This document shows, one piece after another, positions 1 through 10,611 of a DNA stretch of 64,000 nucleotides. The position numbers and the translations under genes were made by a program. The notes beneath the pieces were generated by a model. It had not been told where the DNA came from and searched no databases. It worked only from the letters and a program-made list of their open reading frames with translations. Position 1 is the stretch's first letter; every line of letters begins with the position of its first letter. Source of the DNA: Physcomitrium patens (taxonomy: Eukaryota; Streptophyta; Bryopsida; Funariales; Funariaceae). Where the stretch lies: positions 15,807,934-15,871,933 of the forward strand of contig NC_037265.1 of the NCBI RefSeq assembly GCF_000002425.4. The letters are read 5' to 3'.

Positions 1-570
1 AGTAAGTCTTGGAGGCAATTATCTTTTTTGATTTAGTATTTTTATTCATCATTGAGTATTAAGGATTATTTAATAAGACCAATATTTATATTGGTCTACT
101 ATCTATATGTACTATTTATAAAAAATATAAATACCAGTAGTTAGAAGAGGCATAAAAAAGAACCTCATGTGATTTTAGTTATTGATATAAAAAATAGGAT
201 TTATAGTAGATTTTAATTGATGTTTATTATTATCAAAAATCACAAAGGTAAGAAAATATAGCCTTATATAGATATTAGAATTATAGAAATAATATAGGAT
301 TTTCTAAAATTTATTTAGAATTTATTTATAATTTTTTAGGATTTTTTAGAGCAATATTTAAGATCTTGATAAAGATGAGTTTTACCACTTTGGAAGCCAT
401 TATGAAGAAAAGGAGTAAGATTTGAAGGCCACATTAAGTTCCTAAGCTACTAAGGTATTTTTAAATACCATAGTATAGTCAAAAATTCAAAAAAATGAGT
501 TTTATTAGTAGAAAATAGGAGGACTAGCAGCTAGTCTAGTCCTTGTAGGAAGGAAGGTGTACAAGTCCCA
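1..570 (+). repeat. Direct-repeat arm 1; probable LTR part of host element D
   Basis: This stretch is about 97% identical, almost base for base, to 32014-32583. The differences are scattered and mostly transitions. It is cut by the window start on the left and ends where an R-family LTR begins. No open frame is convincing. Because the second arm lies just beyond the pol region of element D, I infer that the two arms are the 5' and 3' LTR portions of D, now 31 kb apart through nested insertions. It could also belong to a separate copy of the same family. Confidence 0.6.
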
Positions 571-571
571 T

Positions 572-1662
572 TGTCGTGTTGCAACATGACTATATGGTGA
601 AAATATAAATAGAAAAGATTTATTAATATTTAGTCATCTTGGATGTTAGAAGTAGTGGCCAATTCCATTGCCAATATTCAGAGGCCAGTTAATATCACCC
701 CATTGCAAGCTGTACCACCGAACATGAAAACAATGTATGTTCCACCGGCATCATCAAACCAAGTACCCTCCATACCAACGGGATGACCAGGATCATTTTC
801 AAACCCTACATGGAACAAGCCTAGTACATATATATCGGTAGAGACACCCAATATGTCTGATGGAGGTACAAGAAGACCACTTCGTTGTTTTTGTTGTAGA
901 GAGATTGATCATTATGCTAGTAAATGTCCCAATCCCAAAGCTAGTGACAATTACGCTCCAATGTGTGGGAATAAGAAGCAGTCGGGGCATACTTATTAGC
1001 AATGTAATGCTCCATTCAATTTCAATAATCAGGATCAGCAGATCCAAAGCCACGAAAAAATTGAGGGGATAAATCAAGGTCCTCAAGATTCTACGGTAAA
1101 TCAGGTGAAATGAGTCCGAGCCGTTCTTAGCAAAAGTCGGCAAAAGAGGAAAGGACTAATTTCATATTCAGGTGAGTTTAATGCGAAGGGCTAATTTGAC
1201 CCAATTACGGGGACATCCAAATTCAGGTCCTAGTATAGGAATCTTATCCAATATGAGACCTGACTCGGTTTGGCAACACAATGAGGTCCCGAATATGGAG
1301 GCTTCAGTTCCATTTCTAGCTGTTCCGTTCTCTGCCATTTCAAGAAAACGTCCTTTCTGTGGAAAGATCCTTTTAGAGATGGAAATTCCATGGAGGCGGG
1401 TCTGCTGTTCCAATTCAGAATTCAAGGTAGAAGAATAGGGGGCCTCACAGAGTTAAAGGAAAGGAGAGGAAAAAGAAGAAGGCATTTGGAGATCGGAATT
1501 TTGGGATCGAAGAGCTACCTTCAAGCTCCTTCGAAAGGTATAGAATTGGATTTCATAAGGTTTGGGAGGACTTTGCAATCATTGCTCAAAGTCAACATTT
1601 GTATTGGTGAATTGGATTTTTGCAATAATCTAAAGGCTAGTACTCTTGACTGTTTAGGATAG
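572..1662 (+). mobile_element. R-family LTR, long form with gag insert, 3' truncated
   Basis: It starts with the R terminus TGTCGTGTTGCAACATGAC and follows other R LTRs such as 8389-9652 up to the segment around CTCTTGACTGTTT. There it is broken by the inverted S LTR. Unlike the other R LTRs it keeps about 330 extra bases (roughly 690-980) that encode gag zinc-knuckle sequence homologous to element E. The segment after the knuckles (CCAATTTGACCCAATTACGG type) is shared with every R LTR. I read it as the least deleted version of this LTR family. Confidence 0.7.
643..1110 (+). pseudogene. Gag fragment (zinc knuckles) embedded in the LTR
   Basis: In one frame from 643 the sequence reads MLEVVANS..., matching the E gag segment MLEKIANSSANIQG (near 40450, minus strand). 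It continues to CFCCREIDHYASKC at 886-927, a perfect CX2CX4HX4C knuckle. A second knuckle, CGNKKQSGHTY-stop-QC (964-1005), has one Cys changed to Lys and a TAG at 997. There is an earlier TGA at 784. In the E family this domain would bind RNA in Gag. Here it lies inside an LTR, has no start or partners, and is surely not a functional protein. Confidence 0.75.
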
Positions 1663-2704
1663 TTAAAATCTTATTGAACTTCATTCAAACTTAAGGCCAA
1701 AACTAATTGAATCTTAAATCTTAATAATATCCTAAATCCTAAATCAAATCCCAACTAAATCCTAAATCAAATCCTAACCAAACATTAAACCAAATCCTAA
1801 ATCCTAAATGAAACCCTAATCCAAATCCTAAACCCCAAACCAAATCCTAACCAAATCCTAAACCAAACCCTAATAATTCGTACAACAGATTTAAACCTCA
1901 ATAACTAATGAATAAACCGTTGATCTTAACTCAAATTTTGCATACTTCTAATCATATAAGTTAAAAACAAGCACAAAAAAATTGATAAGGATCTGAGTTA
2001 TCAAGTTGACAATATCTTCAAAAATGTGCTCAAGTATTGGCTGGCCTTCTTCTCCAATCTTGATGCCAATCTTCCAGAGCCAATATCTCTCCTTTGCACT
2101 ATTAGATTGATCTCAAAATTCTCATACACATAGAAAACAAGTCTTATATCCCCTCATATAAGTTTCACTCCAATCCAACCAATACATTGCAAGAAATCCC
2201 AAAAAATCCTACTAAATAAAAAATTCTACTTTCTGAGACCTTGACCCACTTAAACCTCAATATTCCTTAATTCAACCGTTGAATCAAGCTCAAATTCATG
2301 ATACATATTAAACACAACTATAACCATAAATCCAAAATTTTTCACTTATAGATCTATTACCAAACATTTGAAATCATCCAAAACGTAAAACCTATTTTAT
2401 TTCATAAAATCTAAGTCATCCAAAATAAACCTTGACTTTGCAAAGCTCTTACAAAGTCATATCAACTCCAAATCACCCAAACTCAATGCTCTTAGAAATC
2501 TTATTCAGTCTGCTTTCAAACCTCATTCTTCGAACTCCAAAAAAACCCCCGAGTCGTCGTTGAGACTAGGTTTTGTACCCCAAGGTCTAATTTCAACCCA
2601 GGTTCATAACCGGCCCTCTCCGGGGATTAATATCTAATTTTTCTAAGTAACTCTTTTCTAGAATTTACTCTTAACTTTCTTCTAAAGATTCCTATATCAT
2701 TTAT
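1663..2704 (-). mobile_element. S-family LTR, inverted and 3' truncated
   Basis: This is the reverse complement of the S LTR at 36142-37786 over most of its length: shared blocks include the CCGGTTATGAACC region, TTTGTAAGAGCTTTG, and the TTTAGGG-like array. The S start (TGATAATGATATAGG in plus sense) lies near 2690-2704. The S 3' end is missing at 1663, and an S 3'-end fragment in the opposite orientation is at 7063-7185, on the far side of the copia element. This suggests an inversion or a deletion between two S copies. Confidence 0.7.
1690..1880 (-). repeat. Degenerate telomere-like (CCCTAAA/TCCTAAA) array
   Basis: Irregular runs of CCTAAATC, ACCCTAA and CCAAATCCTAA fill about 190 bases. 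On the minus strand these read TTTAGGATTTGG and TTTAGGGTTT, close to the plant telomere unit TTTAGGG. The array is internal to an S LTR rather than at a chromosome end, and a longer version sits at 36960-37470. Confidence 0.7.
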
Positions 2705-2914
2705 TTTCCAAATCTACTTTGATTTGCCTTACTTATGGTACTACAAAGTAAGTAGAAGTCACCTTTCTAAAAGGCTGCATTGGTACCTTTTAATTTTTCT
2801 ACCCCTTTGACTATTAATTATATTTCTAAGATAATTTGTTCTAATACTTTGAACTAAGATCTCCTAAATTATAATAATCTCCACACTCTTTCACCTATTA
2901 ATTATGTTACATCA

Positions 2915-3372
2915 TAACAGCGGAAGCATGGAAGACTCTTTGTAACATCTATGAGAGTAAAAACTTATCCAACATCATCTATATAAGGAAGAAGTTCTTC
3001 ACTTGCAAGATGGAAGAAGGTGAAGACCTCATGGCTCATGTCAATAAGGTAAAGGCTCTTGCAAACCAACTAACAATTGTTGACAAGCCTTTAGAAGAAA
3101 GTGATATTATCATGACCTTGCTAATGAGCCTTCTCGAATCCTACAACTACCTTATTGTGGCATTGGAGTCCATCAAGTTAAAAGAGGTTACAATGGATTA
3201 TGTGATGGCAAGACTTATCTTTGAAGTAACCAAGAAGAAAGAAAAGGAGCCTCAAAGTGAAGATTCAGTACTCTATTCACATCAAGGCAAAGGCAACTAT
3301 TCAAATCAACAAGGTAATGTTAAATCTTGCTTCATTTGTGGCAAAGTAGGCCATTTTGCTCGAAATTGCTAG
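2915..3372 (+). pseudogene. gag: Copia gag, N-terminally truncated
   Basis: Capsid/nucleocapsid protein fragment. Reading starts inside the gag domain (AWKTLCNIYESKNLSN...FTCKMEEG frame, typical of copia gag), so the ATG at 3010 is internal. The C-terminal part carries a perfect CCHC knuckle, CFICGKVGHFARNC, ending at the TAG at 3370-3372, where an intact element would normally read on into protease. The frame continues after the stop (KGKKMKKEN), so the stop looks like a point mutation. The role in a living element is RNA packaging in virus-like particles. Confidence 0.8.
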
Positions 3373-3465
3373 AAAGGCAAAAAGATGAAGAAGGAAAATA
3401 CAAATAGTATGTAAGATGAGTTTGGAGGACAAGATTATGTATTCACGGCAACAAATGGGACCTCT

Positions 3466-4260
3466 ATGGCTGCAATGTCAAGATGGATTGTGGATTCATA
3501 TTGTTCCAAGCATATGATACCTTATAAGTATTTATTTTACACTTATGAGGCTATTCTAGCATCAAACGTGGTGTTGGCAAATAGTGGTATATGTGAAGCC
3601 ATTGGAATTGGTTCTATTATAGTTGAGGTGGTTGTGAATGGAGAAATCAATAGGATCAGACTCAAAAACGTCCTTCATATGCCTAAGATGAAGCAAAACC
3701 TGCTTTCAGTGAGTAAACTTGTAATAGAAGGTTTTAAAGTTCAATTTGACATGAATGGATGTTTTGTAAGAACATTGAGTGGAGACAAGATCTTCAAAAG
3801 CTTAAAAGAAGAAAATTTATACTACCTCATTTGTAAGAAGGTGAATGGAGTAGAGGTAGCCGCATTTACTGAGTTTACATCAAACCAAGACAAGTTGAAT
3901 ATACAGCATCGTCACCTTAGCCATTTGAATGTGAAGACCATGAGAGAACTCAAGACCATGGTAACTGGCTTAGATCTTGGCAATATTAGCCATAATGCAA
4001 AACAACTTAGATGTGAAGGATGCATACAAGGCAAACAACAAAGGGCCTCATTTCCAAGGAGTGTAGCAACACGTGCTACCAAGTTGTTGGAGATTGTCCA
4101 TTCGGATGTATGTGGACCTATGAAGAACACAAGAATTGGAGGATCAAGGTATTTTCTTACCTTCATTGATGATTATTTAAGAAAGATTTGGTTCTACATT
4201 CTTAAAGTCAAGAGTGAATGCTTTTGGAGGTTTAAGGAGTTTAAAGCACTTGTTGAAAAA
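3466..4260 (+). pseudogene. pol: Copia protease and integrase N-terminal half
   Basis: The protease segment begins RWIVDSYCSKHM, where copia proteases have the catalytic D-S-G; here G is Tyr, so the site is damaged. The GAG-pre-integrase zinc domain follows (RHLSHLN ... CEGCIQGKQ, HHCC). The integrase core then starts with HSDVCGPM (first catalytic Asp) and FLTFIDDY. The frame ends at TAA 4261-4263 and resumes immediately in the same frame in the next segment, so this is one gene broken by a nonsense mutation. Confidence 0.85.
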
Positions 4261-4263
4261 TAA

Positions 4264-5049
4264 AGTAAATGCAAGATCAAGGTGCTGCATACGGACAATA
4301 GAAGTGAGTACATCTCTAAGCAATTTGATATTTATTTGAAGAATGAAGGAATTGCTAGACAAATCACAACTCCATACATTCTACAACAAAATGGTGTTGC
4401 TGAAAGGGCAAATCGAACCATTGTAGAGATGGCAAGGAGCATGTTTTATGCTCAAAACCTTGGCTATGAGTTTTGGGTAGAAGCTATGGTGAATGCAGTG
4501 TATATAAGAAATAGGTATCCAACAAGTGCTCTTGCATCTATGACACCACAAGAAGCTTGGAGTGAGAGACAATCTTGTATTTTCCATATGAGGACCTTTG
4601 ATTGCATTGTATGTGCAAAAACACCAGATTGTATGAAGTCCAAACTTGATGCAAAAGGTACACAGTGTGTGTTTCTTGGTTATTGTCAAGGTACTTGGAC
4701 ATATAGGCTAATGTGCTTAGAAACCAAGAAGATCATCAAAAGTCTTGATGTTGAGTTTTTGGAGTACAAGAGGGCTTTTGAGCACTTGGAAATGTATCGA
4801 AGTAGGAGTAATGGTGTGTTTTTGAATACATCTTTGAATTCAGCAAAGAAACAAGAAGATGAAGACAATGAAGATGATGAAGATGAAAAGCCAAAGAAGG
4901 TTGAAAAGATGAAGGCTTCTACATTTTCTGGGACCAGCAATGAAAGAAATGAAGATGTTGAAGATTGGAATGATGATAATGATGAAGAGTACCAACCATT
5001 GAATGAAAAACGACAAGGTTTAAGAGTTGGAAAAGAACAAGGAGTGTAA
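4264..5049 (+). pseudogene. pol: Copia integrase C-terminal half
   Basis: This continues the integrase core with LHTDNRSEY (second catalytic Asp) and AERANRTIVEMARSM (catalytic Glu), so the D,D,E triad is complete across the broken gene. The normal copia region before RT follows (W..A..A.YIRNR.PT.AL). A linker after about residue 190 is very acidic and Lys-rich (EDEDNEDDEDEKPKK). TAA at 5047 ends the frame. The following 5050-5160 carries further stops before RT begins. Confidence 0.85.
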
Positions 5050-5160
5050 GAAGGTGAATGTTCTTCTACAAGTGAAAAGAAATATCCTTTGAGAGAAAGA
5101 AGGCAACATGGCGAATGGTGAAAAGATCACATCTTTCTTCAAGTAAGTGAAGAACATGCA

Positions 5161-6333
5161 AATGTTGCTCTTCTTGTTGATCCATTATCTTTGTGTGATG
5201 CTATGAAGTATGAAGATGTAATCAAGTGGGAGAAGGCTATGAAAGAAGAATATCAATTTCTTATAGACAATGGTACATGGAAATTGGCACTTCTTCCAAT
5301 AAATCAATCTAGTGTTTGTTGTAAGTGGGTGTTTAGGACTAAAAGAGATGCAATGGGTGTTGTGGTGAGGCACAAGACAAGATTAGTTGCAAAAGGATAC
5401 TCACAAGTTGTTAGAGTTTATTTCAATGAGATTTATGCATCTGTTGCCAAATTCACCACCATTAGGACGATTGTAGTAATTGGGATAGCAATGGATTTGG
5501 AAATACAACAAGTGGATGTGAAGACGGCCTTTTTGAATGGAAAATTGTAAGAAGACATCTACTTAGATCAACCTCAAGGATTTGTACAACAAAGCAAAGA
5601 ACATCTTGTGTGCAAATTGAAGAAATCCTTGTATGGATTGAAACAATCACCAAAGGCATGGTACCAATGAATTGACACCTTCTTTGTCAATGAAGGATTT
5701 GTGAGGAGTGAAGCTGATCATTCATTGTACGTGATGCAATCTAGAGAGTTCTTGCTGATTGTAATCCTTTATGTTGATGATTTGATCATCTTGGCTAACA
5801 ATATGGAAAAGATGGATTGGATGAAGGCCAAATTAGAGAAAGAATATGAGATGAGTGATGGGAGAGAGTTGCACTATTGCATGGGAGTGGAATTTGTAAG
5901 AGATCGTGGTAACAAGACCATTACAATGAGCCAAACCAAGTACATTAAAGAAGTCTTGAAACGATTGAACATAGAGGAGTGTAAGCCTATTGGAACACCC
6001 TTGGAGGCAAATTTGAAGTTGATAAAGCTCATGGATGAGGAATTTGTACAAGTTAAAGGTGAGATGCAAAGTGTTCCATACAAGACAGCAATAGGCTCAC
6101 TCATGTATGCAATGGTGGCTACAAGAGTGGATCTTACATATGCGGTGAGTGTTGTTAGCCAACACATGTCTAAGACTGGACCAATGCATTGGAAAATAGT
6201 AAAGAGGATATTGAAGTACTTAAAAGGTACAAAAGACTTCAAATTGTGCCTTGGTGGTAAGAATATTGATTTACAAGGTTATTGTGATGCGGATTGGATT
6301 GGAGATGCAAATGATAGAAGATTCACAACATGA
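5161..6333 (+). pseudogene. pol: Copia reverse transcriptase
   Basis: RVT_2-type RT. Visible motifs are the KWVFRTKRD block, RLVAKGYSQ, VDVKTAFLNGKL (first catalytic Asp), LKKSLYGLKQSPKAWYQ and LYVDDLIILANN (YVDD catalytic pair). Stops at 5548-5550 (after FLNGKL) and about 5668 (after KAWYQ) interrupt one otherwise continuous frame. A further TGA at 6331 precedes RNase H. Apart from these nonsense changes the active-site residues are retained, so inactivation is probably fairly recent. Confidence 0.85.
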
Positions 6334-6737
6334 TAAATGTTCTTCATTGGAGTGGGAGCTATTTCACGGAATTTCAAGAGACAACCTATGATTGCAAGAT
6401 CAACAATGGAGGCAGAGTACATGGCAGCAAGTCATTATACAATGGACGCATGTTGGATAAGACAACTCTTAGAAGACATTGGTCTAGTATAATTAGAAAC
6501 AACTCTAATTATGTGTGACAATCAAGGATGTCTTGCATTTGCTAAGAATCCAAAATACCACTCAAGGACCAAACACATTGTTGTTCAACATCATTTCATA
6601 CAAGAGAAGATTGATAAGGAGTAATAGGTATGAAGTATTGTGCTACAAATGACATGCTTGTTGATGTACTTACAAAGGCATTAGTGAAGGATAGACATCA
6701 TGACTTGATTCAGAGATTAGGATTAAAAGCCTTTTGA
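6330..6737 (+). pseudogene. pol: Copia RNase H and pol C-terminus
   Basis: After the TGA near 6331 the frame gives the RNase H block STMEAEYMAASHYTMDACW, then CDNQGCLAFAKNPKYHSRTKHI and the terminal DMLVDVLTKAL...HDLIQRLGLKAF, ending at TGA 6735-6737. Stops occur at about 6490 and 6622. RNase H would degrade the RNA template during reverse transcription. The well-conserved tail marks the true end of the copia polyprotein. Confidence 0.8.
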
Positions 6738-7062
6738 ATATTAGCAAAGTGAGAGTATTGAAGATGAGTAAGTACTTGCTTAATTACAATCACATAGAAA
6801 TTAAGCATAATATATTACTAATAATAGAAAAATAGCAAAGAGTTAAAGTAAGTTATTGTGGTGGCATCAAGGATTTAGTTGGATGAGGTAGAAATGGATG
6901 TAGTATCAAAACGATGGAAGTTGCCTCATTGGTGAGCAAACCACCACCTATAAGTAAAGACTGTTGGAAGTAAGAATTATCTTTCTCCTCACTTCTCTTA
7001 GACTACAATCCTTGCTGATGCTAAGTACTTGTAGCTTTTACACTTCTTTTCTTCGATAATTA

Positions 7063-7185
7063 TAGTCTAATTAGAGTTTAGTTAGTATTTTATTATAGTT
7101 AGGATTTTATTGTTGCAATTTCCATTCTACCTTCCACAGCCAGGTACCCAGAGCATTCTCAAGCAAGACTTCACGTATTACAACA
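7063..7185 (+). mobile_element. S-family LTR 3'-end fragment
   Basis: It matches the last ~125 bases of the S LTRs ending at 34051 and 37786: a TCTAATTAGAGT block, a GCATTCTCAAGCAAGACTTC block and the terminus CACGTATTACAACA. Immediately after it, at 7186, chromovirus B begins inside its RT gene. The S LTR therefore truncated B. Confidence 0.7.
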
Positions 7186-7575
7186 ATGCAGTCTTCTATT
7201 CATCTCTTTCTTTGATGCGTATCAGATTGTATGCTCCTCATAGATCTATTTTTTTATAGATCTAAGCTTGATCCAATTGATGAAGGAGTCCAATATCAAA
7301 AGTAATAGGTACCTGTTCTAAATGGTGATTTTATTGAGTCTTTGATAATCGACACTTATCTACAAAGATTCATCTTTTTTCTTTACAAATAAAATTAGAG
7401 CTCCTGCTAGAGATTTGGAATGGCGTATGAAGTTCTTGGCCATATTCTCTTCAATATACTCCTTGAGTTCAGCCAACTCATTTTGAGATAAATTGTAAAT
7501 TGGTCCAAATGGCGGTTGTGCTCCTTGAAGGTCAATTGAGCAGTCATAGAAATGATATTCCGAAAGAGTATCCAC
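7186..7575 (-). pseudogene. pol: B reverse transcriptase N-terminal fragment
   Basis: The minus-strand frame reads GPIYNLSQNELAELKEYIEENMAKNFI, the conserved gypsy segment just upstream of RT, then SKSLAGALILFVKKKDESL. It degenerates towards 7186, where the S LTR fragment abuts. The corresponding part of element C is 24835-25200. The RT catalytic core is missing. Confidence 0.7.
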
Positions 7576-7812
7576 ATTCTTCTTCTCAAATATATCTTAA
7601 AAATCTTGATATTGGCTTGGAATGCCACTTGAAGTCTTTCCATCAATAGAAATAGGTGTGGCATAAATGACACAAGGTGATCTTCCTTTTGTAGCATGCA
7701 AGAAAGCTCTTGCACTTACAAATATAGGTTTAATTATACTAGACTTATGACTTTCTACTTGATTAACTACACTCTTAGTTATACTTTCAAAAAAGTCAAG
7801 ACTACGAGAAGT

Positions 7813-8199
7813 TTAATCTATTTTAGGATTATATTTTTTTAACCATGATAAACTTAAAATGACTGGATTAGAAAGAGATCTAATTATATTAAATATTACA
7901 AAGCTACTATGACCATTAGTTACTATTTCTATAGGATGGGTTTCATGAGTAACATCTCTTGAAGACAATGGATGACCATCTATGACTTCTATATGAACAG
8001 GTTTAGTTTTCTTTACTAAAAGAATGCTATATCTTTTAGCAAATTTTTCATCTAAGAAACATGTTGAGGCTCCTGAATGTAATAAGGCAGAGGCTTTGTG
8101 ATGTTTAGGTTCTAGAATAACATTTATTGTAAAACCAGGAGAGGGTTTTGAGGAGAGAATAGGACCTTCACTAGGTATTGTATAAGGTTCTACCCGCAC
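7813..8199 (-). pseudogene. pol: B aspartic protease, active-site Asp replaced by His
   Basis: A retropepsin-like domain of 128 residues. The flap and late motif region (VIDGHPL...VTNGHSSFVIFN, VILSLSWL) is well preserved. The active site reads ALLHSGASTCFLDEKFA, where chromoviruses have LIDSGA; the catalytic Asp is His (GAT to CAT type change), so the enzyme would be inactive even if expressed. The same domain in element C is 25487-25760. Confidence 0.8.
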
Positions 8200-8388
8200 A
8201 GTCCCTATTCTAGCTGGATAAACTTATTTTCCAACATACTAACTTCTTTGATAGCCGTACTCTTCATTTTATGGTTGCGTCGCTTCTTTAATGAATATTG
8301 AACAGTATGCTTAGGTTTTCCAAGATATAAGCATAATCTTTTCTAACGACGATAAGTCTTTTCTTGCTAAGTAATAGATTTGAAACGT

Positions 8389-9652
8389 TGTCGTGTTGTA
8401 ACACGAGTATATTGTGAAAATATTAAGATAGAGAACTTTTATTAATATTCAATTACCTCGAATATTGAGAGCAACGACCAATTCCAGTGCAAATACTGGG
8501 AGGCCAGGGTAGTCACCCCGTTATAGTCAGTCGGGGCATACTGAAATGCTCCGTTCGATTCCAATAATGGGAGTCAGCAAAAAAGGAAAAGGACCAATTC
8601 AACGACGGGTGAGCCTGGTTCGAAGAGCCAATTGGATCCAATTTCAAGACATCCAATCCTGGTCCTCTTATCCAATATGAGACCTGAATTGGTTGGGCAA
8701 CCCAATGCAGTCCAATTACGGGAAAATCTAGGTCTAACTACGGGCCTTAGTCAATTTGATGCGAAGGGCCAATTTGATCCAATTATGGGAACATCCAGGT
8801 CTTACTACTGGACTCTTACCCAATATGAGATCTAAATTGGTCGGGCGACTCAATGTGGTCCTGATTACGGGGCCCTAATTCCGTTTCAGGTTGTTCCATC
8901 CTTTGTGCCATTCCGGGAACGTCCTTTCGATAAAAGGATTTCTTAAAGGTAAAAATGGAGGAGAAAGCTCTGATGGCGAGAGCCAGTTTCGGATCTAAGC
9001 TCTGACGGCGGGAGCCAATTTTGGATCCAAGACGGAAGATTGAAGAAAATCAGAATTAAGGTTAAGAAATGAGAGGGGAGAGAGGAAGTTTTTATGGGGT
9101 TTTGAAGGATTGGAGAGCTAGCTTCATGCTTCGGGAAGGGGAAAAAAGACAAAGAATTGGACTTTTTTCTTCATAGGGTTTTGGAAAGACTGAGGCAATC
9201 ATTGCTGAAGTCAGTGTTGTAATGGTGAATCGGGATTTTTAATGAAGTGGGTTTGATTACTCTTGCCTGTTTTATAAAATCGAGTTACGTCTGTGATTGA
9301 AGAATTAAAAGGGTGTCTATAGGATTGAATATGCACAGTGAATAAATTTTTTTGAGTTAATCTAACAAGAAAGTCAGTGGATACAAGATTGTGAATATAA
9401 AGCGGTATCGGAGATTAGCAAATTGGGTTGTTCGGGGTTCTCTGTAATGTCTAGAGACCTACCGGCTGGGACAAAAAGGACTTTGGCGAGCAGTCGAAGG
9501 GCATTCGTATAGATTTACGGTGTATTCTTGCAGTCGTTTATATTCCATCAGTCAAAAATAGATAGATTTCTTGACTATTGGCGAATCTCCATACTACCTT
9601 CTACATATAGACGCCCGACACGTTCTCGAGCAGGAAAGCACGTAATACAACA
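8389..9652 (+). repeat. Element A 5' LTR
   Basis: The terminal inverted ends TGTCGT...ACGACA pattern is kept, with ACAACA at this copy's end. About 8460-8900 is homologous to gag and linker coding sequence of element E (39300-40460, minus strand), in a deleted form compared with 572-1662. The rest (about 9180-9650) is LTR sequence shared with all R copies. It would contain promoter and polyadenylation signals, which I cannot place. Confidence 0.88.
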
Positions 9653-9723
9653 AAAGTGGTGAATCCGACATGAAAGCTTGAGGTGGAAGGTATTGGATTT
9701 CGTTTGATTTTATTTTTATTTTT

Positions 9724-10611
9724 ATGGAGAACAAAAATAAAAATTTTGAAGGATCTTTGGGAGGAGTTTCTGGTGGAGGTTCTTCTAAAGGACAAGGTAT
9801 GCACATGGATCCATCTATTGCTAGTATGTTTCAAGCCTTCTCATTATCAATGCAGCAACAACAATGTAATTATCGAAAGGAAGCTTTGGCAACCAAAGCA
9901 TTGCAAGCAGTGGTCAATAAAATTGATCAATTTGATGGGAGGAATATTTCAAGGTATTTAAGATGTTATGTTCGTGAAATGGAATTAAATCGGGTTTTTG
10001 AGAAGAAAATGGTTGAATTATTTGGACTTGCCACGATATCGGAGATAAGAGACCAAATTATATCGATTATGGATCGTTATGGGAATTCATGGGAGGTTTT
10101 TTCACATGCATTAAAAGACGAATATTTCTTAGAAGATGCTGATCGCGTTACTAAGAAGTTGTTTCTGGAATGGATTGAACGGCCCAATAAGAATTTGCAA
10201 GCAACAGAGCTACTAAGGGAATTTGAGAGGCAGTACTCTCAATTGTTGAAGGTAGAAAAATTGACATTGGAGCCGAACAAAGTTGATCTATTTCTTCAAG
10301 CTGCTGATGGAGAATTGCAAGGAAAATTAGAATTCTTTCTTGAAGATAAAGAAGAAGATGAAGGATTGACAACAAAGTTGAAGAACATTGAAGATGCGGT
10401 GGGGTTGCTTACAAAAAGAAAAAGGAGGAAGGATAGGAGCAATATTCCGAAAATAGTATAAGCATCCAAAGCTTGAGTACGTAAAAGACCACCAACAATG
10501 CCTACAGTTCAACCTTCGACATCCTTATCAAAGAAAGCAGATATGGGGATGGAAGAAATTATACGAGGAATGCGAGATCTTCAAATCAAATTGGCAAGAC
10601 TTGAATAGAAT
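9724..10611 (+). pseudogene. gag: Element A gag, 3' end lost
   Basis: Starts at the ATG 9724 (MENKNKNFEGSLGG), the same start position as in element G. 245 codons are open to TAA 10459-10461, which replaces a Gln codon present in G; a second stop follows shortly. The central region (ALATKALQAVVNKIDQFDGRNI... FLEWIERPNKNLQATELLREFERQYSQL) is the capsid-like part of retrotransposon Gag. A zinc knuckle that lies downstream in G is missing because T' begins at 10612. The N-terminus is Gly/Ser-rich, the C-terminus acidic then Lys-rich. Confidence 0.8.

Larger units (their letters stand above)
2705..7062 (+). mobile_element. Ty1/copia element (Cop), 5'-truncated
   Basis: The domain order gag, protease, integrase, reverse transcriptase, RNase H is copia-type (integrase before RT). 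No complete 5' LTR or primer site is visible: 2705-2914 has no recognisable content, and gag similarity begins in mid-gene near 2915. After pol ends at 6737, 6738-6961 is A/T-rich non-coding sequence. 6962-7062 begins TGTTGGAAGTAAG and may be the start of a 3' LTR cut off by an S LTR end. The element carries several stop codons and is dead. Confidence 0.85.
7186..8388 (-). mobile_element. Chromovirus B, left segment (protease to RT start)
   Basis: This is the left part of a minus-strand chromovirus whose right part is 16362-17949. It is collinear with element C (roughly 24835-26040). The left end is cut within RT, so integrase, chromodomain and the 3' LTR are lost. The right end is the insertion point of R element A, with ACGT duplicated on both sides (8385-8388 and 16362-16365). 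Element C shows the uninterrupted arrangement (TTGAAATATACTGC around 26034). Confidence 0.85.

Noticed and set aside
1172-1438. 88-codon open frame on the plus strand in the first R LTR, and similar 60-110-codon frames in the other R LTRs
   Set aside because: They are relics of the captured gag-linker sequence inside LTRs; starts, stops and frames differ between copies, so I do not call them genes.
1690-1880. True telomere or subtelomere
   Set aside because: Repeats are degenerate, lie inside a recognisable LTR and are bordered by other transposons on both sides.
3912-4166. Antisense open frames across copia pol
   Set aside because: No motif and no homology; they mirror the sense coding strand.
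9594-9834. Minus-strand open frames over the 5' LTR end and gag start of element A (and equivalents at 50592-50832 and 52817-53123)
   Set aside because: They are antisense shadows of the conserved LTR end and gag start, present in every R copy for that reason.
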